Shown here: in pieces, positions 12,543-14,737 of the stretch | How positions within the stretch are numbered: the stretch's first letter is position 1 | Layout of the letters: every line of letters starts with the position of its first letter | NCBI GenBank assembly: GCA_002298605.1 | Contig: DBKS01000054.1 | Span: forward strand, 1-14,737 | DNA from: Bifidobacterium sp. UBA744 | GTDB lineage: Bacteria > Actinomycetota > Actinomycetes > Actinomycetales > Bifidobacteriaceae | DNA length: 14,737 nucleotides | Reading direction: 5' to 3' | The notes under the pieces: generated by a model | The model's database searches: none | Told to the model about the DNA's origin: nothing | What the model saw: only the letters and a program-made list of their open reading frames with translations | Program-made: the position numbers and the translations under genes

Positions 12543-12714
12543 GCCGGTACCTCCTGTCTCACTGGTTGTGGGGATATCGTCTCCCGGGCGCTTCCAGCAT
12601 ACGCGCAGGCGTCATACCGTCGCCGCGGCCATCCCCGAAAGCGGGGTTCGCGGAGTAGTATGAACATTACGTGCACCGTCGCATGGACGGCGCCGCGGAT
12701 CAAGGAGGCGTACC
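12543..12714. other. Divergent intergenic region
   Basis: This 172-bp stretch separates two divergent genes. CCCCG (12633-12637) and CGGGG (12642-12646) form a 5-bp hairpin with an AAAG loop. TAGTAT (12656-12661) could be the -10 of the phasin-like gene, giving a leader of about 47 nt, but no -35 fits. On the minus strand TATGCT (12596-12601) could serve the other gene. Both promoter calls are weak. Confidence 0.35.
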
Positions 12715-12984
12715 ATGGCTGATCTGAAGTTTGGAGAGGGCCTGCGCAAGGTGTTTCTGGCGGGTGTCGGCGCCCTGGCCACTGGATACGAAAAAGGCAG
12801 CGAGCTCGTCGATGAGCTTGTCAAAAAGGGCGAACTGACCGTTGAGCAGGGTAAAACCCTCAACGAAGAACTCAAGCGCACGGTGAAGGAGGCCACCGCA
12901 CGGAAGCCCGGTGAGCCGGACGAGCCGATCGACACCACGGTGGCCGGCGGTCCCGCCGACACGGAGGCCAAGTCCGAGGCGTGA
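12715..12984 (+). CDS. Small phasin-like (PhaF/COG3937-type) protein
   Basis: 89-residue protein. The pattern F-L-A-G-V-G-A-L-A-T-G-Y-E-K-G (14-28), followed by L-V-D-E-L-V-K-K-G-E-L-T-V-E-Q-G-K-x-L-N-E-E-L (31-53), is the short helical core of phasin-type proteins, which bind lipid or polyester surfaces or act as amphipathic adaptors. The tail (62-89) is Pro/Glu/Thr-rich and probably disordered. AAGGAGG (12702-12708), 6 nt before the ATG, is a strong ribosome-binding site. No polyhydroxyalkanoate synthase lies nearby, so a granule role is not supported. Such genes are often found next to UbiB-type kinases in Gram-positive bacteria, and here the stop overlaps the kinase start. It may be a regulator or membrane adaptor for that kinase. 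Confidence 0.85.
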   Translation: MADLKFGEGLRKVFLAGVGALATGYEKGSELVDELVKKGELTVEQGKTLNEELKRTVKEATARKPGEPDEPIDTTVAGGPADTEAKSEA

Positions 12985-14726
12985 GCGGCACCACTCCTGA
13001 CGCCCTGGAGGACGTCCCGATCGCATCCGCCGACCGGGACGCCGCCTTCGACGATTACGCGCCGGGCCGCAACGAACAGACGCTGATGCTGTTCGGCTCC
13101 CGTCGCGACGACTTCTCATCGCGCTACCACCTGACCCGCCGGGGCAGGTTCAAGCGCATCCGGCAAATCTGGAACATCGCCCGGCGGTTCGATCTGCGGC
13201 ATGGACTGACACCGGTCACGATGCGTCTCATGTTCGAGGCGCTTGGCCCCACCTTTGTCAAAGTCGGGCAGATTCTGTCAATGCGAAGCGAAATGCTGCC
13301 GCAATCCTTCTGTGACGAGCTTGCCAAACTGCGCGCCGACGCCGACCCCATGCCCTATTCCGTGGTGCTTGACACGCTCGCCGCGGAATACGGCCGACCG
13401 GTGACGGAGATTTTCCGGCATATCGATCCGACGCCACTCGGTTCCGCGTCCCTGTCGCAGGTGCATCGCGCAACCCTGGTCACCGGCGAGGACGTGGCCG
13501 TGAAGGTGCAGCGCCCCGGCGTGCGCGACACCATGGCGCAGGACGTGTCGATTATGCGTTCCGTGGCGCGCTACGCCGCGAAATTCGTGCATGCCGCCCA
13601 GGTGATCGACCTGCAGGGCGTGGTCGAGGAGCTGTGGGACACCTTCGAGGCCGAAACCGACTTCCTGATCGAGGCTCGCAACCTCAGGGACTTCAAGCAG
13701 TTCTGCGCATCCTACCGCTATATGGACTGCCCCAAGCCATATATGTCGCTGTGTACCGAGCATGTGGTGGTGATGGAGTACGTGGAGGGCATTTCGGTGT
13801 CGCATCCCCGACAGCTCGTCGCCGCCGGCTACGATCTGCAGGACATCGGCACCAAACTCGTCGACAACTACGCCACGCAGATCCTCGACGACGGTTTCTT
13901 CCACGCCGACCCGCATCCGGGCAACATCATCATTCGCGGCGGGCAGATCATGCTCATCGACCTGGGCATGACCGGCCGTCTCAACGCCAAAACCCGTTCG
14001 GTGCTGCGGGAGATGATCTTCGCCGTGGCCAAGCAGGATTCCCCCGCATTGGCTGACGGTCTGCTGCGATTCGCCGGCTCGGAGGCCAACCCCGACGACT
14101 ATCCGTCGCTGCTGGCCGATCTGGACAGCATCGTCAAGGAGTTCGGCACCGTCGACCTCAGGGACCTCGACATCGCGGCGTTCCTCAATTCGCTCACGCA
14201 GCTCGCCGCCCGTCACCATATCGAGGTGCCGAGCACCGTGACCACCGTGGGCCGCGCGCTGGTCACGCTGGAGGGTCTGCTTGACGAATTCATTCCCGAC
14301 GTCAATATGATCGAAATCATCTCGAGCCATATCGCCGCCAGCCGCTCCAAAGGCGACGCGGCCAGAGACGAGGCCAAAACCCTGGGGCTGGAGGGTATGC
14401 GGGCGCTTCATGGCCTGCTGTCCACATTGGGTGATGCCAGCGTCGCATCCCGGATGCTCACCCGAGGCCAGCTGAAGGTCAATGCCGAGCTGGTGGGGGC
14501 CGACGAGCCGATGCGGCTGCTGTCCGACATGGTGAACCGACTGACCATGGCGCTGATCGTGGTCGGCCTGTTCGTCGGATCGTCGATTGTGTATTTCGCC
14601 GGTATCAAGCCGGTGGTGTTCGGCATTCCCATCGTGGGCTTCCTCGGCTATGTGATCGCGTTCATCCTGTCCGCGTGGATCGTCGTCGACATCTATTTCA
14701 AGGGGCGCAGGTCGCGCAGGCGATAG
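12981..14726 (+). CDS. UbiB/ABC1/AarF-family atypical kinase
   Basis: 581-residue atypical protein kinase-like ATPase. Family marks are K-V-G-Q at 94-97, the Ala/Ser-rich nucleotide loop G-S-A-S-L-S-Q-V-H (154-162, replacing the usual AAAS), Lys175 in V-K-V-Q-R-P-G-V, E-A-R-N near residue 231, H-A-D-P-H-P-G-N (308-315) and D-L-G (327-329) in place of DFG. Two C-terminal membrane helices (about 515-537 and 545-570) end in a basic tail, placing the kinase at the membrane. The GTG start forms a GTGA overlap with the phasin-like gene and has only GAGG close by, so translation is probably coupled. Relatives support ubiquinone synthesis or lipid homeostasis. With no quinone genes in view, its substrate here is open. 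Confidence 0.93.
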   Translation: MSGTTPDALEDVPIASADRDAAFDDYAPGRNEQTLMLFGSRRDDFSSRYHLTRRGRFKRIRQIWNIARRFDLRHGLTPVTMRLMFEALGPTFVKVGQILSMRSEMLPQSFCDELAKLRADADPMPYSVVLDTLAAEYGRPVTEIFRHIDPTPLGSASLSQVHRATLVTGEDVAVKVQRPGVRDTMAQDVSIMRSVARYAAKFVHAAQVIDLQGVVEELWDTFEAETDFLIEARNLRDFKQFCASYRYMDCPKPYMSLCTEHVVVMEYVEGISVSHPRQLVAAGYDLQDIGTKLVDNYATQILDDGFFHADPHPGNIIIRGGQIMLIDLGMTGRLNAKTRSVLREMIFAVAKQDSPALADGLLRFAGSEANPDDYPSLLADLDSIVKEFGTVDLRDLDIAAFLNSLTQLAARHHIEVPSTVTTVGRALVTLEGLLDEFIPDVNMIEIISSHIAASRSKGDAARDEAKTLGLEGMRALHGLLSTLGDASVASRMLTRGQLKVNAELVGADEPMRLLSDMVNRLTMALIVVGLFVGSSIVYFAGIKPVVFGIPIVGFLGYVIAFILSAWIVVDIYFKGRRSRRR

Positions 14727-14737
14727 CCGGCGGCCGG

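Noticed and set aside
12715..12984. Polyhydroxyalkanoate granule locus
   Set aside because: Only a phasin-like core is visible; no synthase, depolymerase or other polyester gene is nearby.

Overview
The window reads as chromosomal DNA from a high-GC actinobacterium, most likely a Bifidobacterium. Support comes from the actinobacterial gene order ftsY-amtB-glnB-glnD, an FtsY with an N-terminal membrane anchor, a MurT/GatD pair that amidates lipid II, a short GlnD, and the overall codon style. The species cannot be fixed from sequence reading alone. All genes look intact. I see no insertion sequence, prophage, CRISPR array or intein.

Layout. 32-896 (minus): a tetR-family regulator followed 12 bp later by tRNA-Lys(UUU). 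1076-2752 (plus): a small single-pass membrane protein of unknown function and ftsY. 3059-6756 (plus): the nitrogen-control group amtB, glnB and glnD, with a repeat-rich promoter region ahead of amtB and two hairpins between glnB and glnD. 6753-8120 (minus): a MATE-family exporter that converges on glnD, the two stop codons sharing one CTAG. 8121-8391: a divergent intergenic region with a cluster of DnaA-box-like 9-mers. 8392-11998 (plus): dnaB, murT and gatD, joined by stop/start overlaps. 12063-12542 (minus): an unknown four-helix membrane protein. 12715-14726 (plus): a small phasin-like protein whose stop overlaps the start of a UbiB/ABC1 atypical kinase.

How the genes work together. AmtB imports ammonium, PII (GlnB) can plug it, and GlnD modifies PII at Tyr51; this GlnD ends after its HD domain and lacks the C-terminal ACT sensor region. 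DnaB is the replicative helicase; MurT and GatD together turn D-Glu of lipid II into D-isoglutamine, so replication and cell-wall functions share one apparent transcript. The phasin-like/UbiB pair is probably one unit, but its task is unclear in an organism group not known for respiratory quinones.

The most interesting points are the DnaA-box cluster ahead of dnaB, the repeat array ahead of amtB, the ACT-less GlnD, the MurT without zinc-ribbon cysteines but with an acidic insert, operator-like inverted repeats in the two divergent regions, and several start codons about 5-8 nt behind a -10-like hexamer, which suggests leaderless mRNAs. I did not find a clearly new multi-gene system here.
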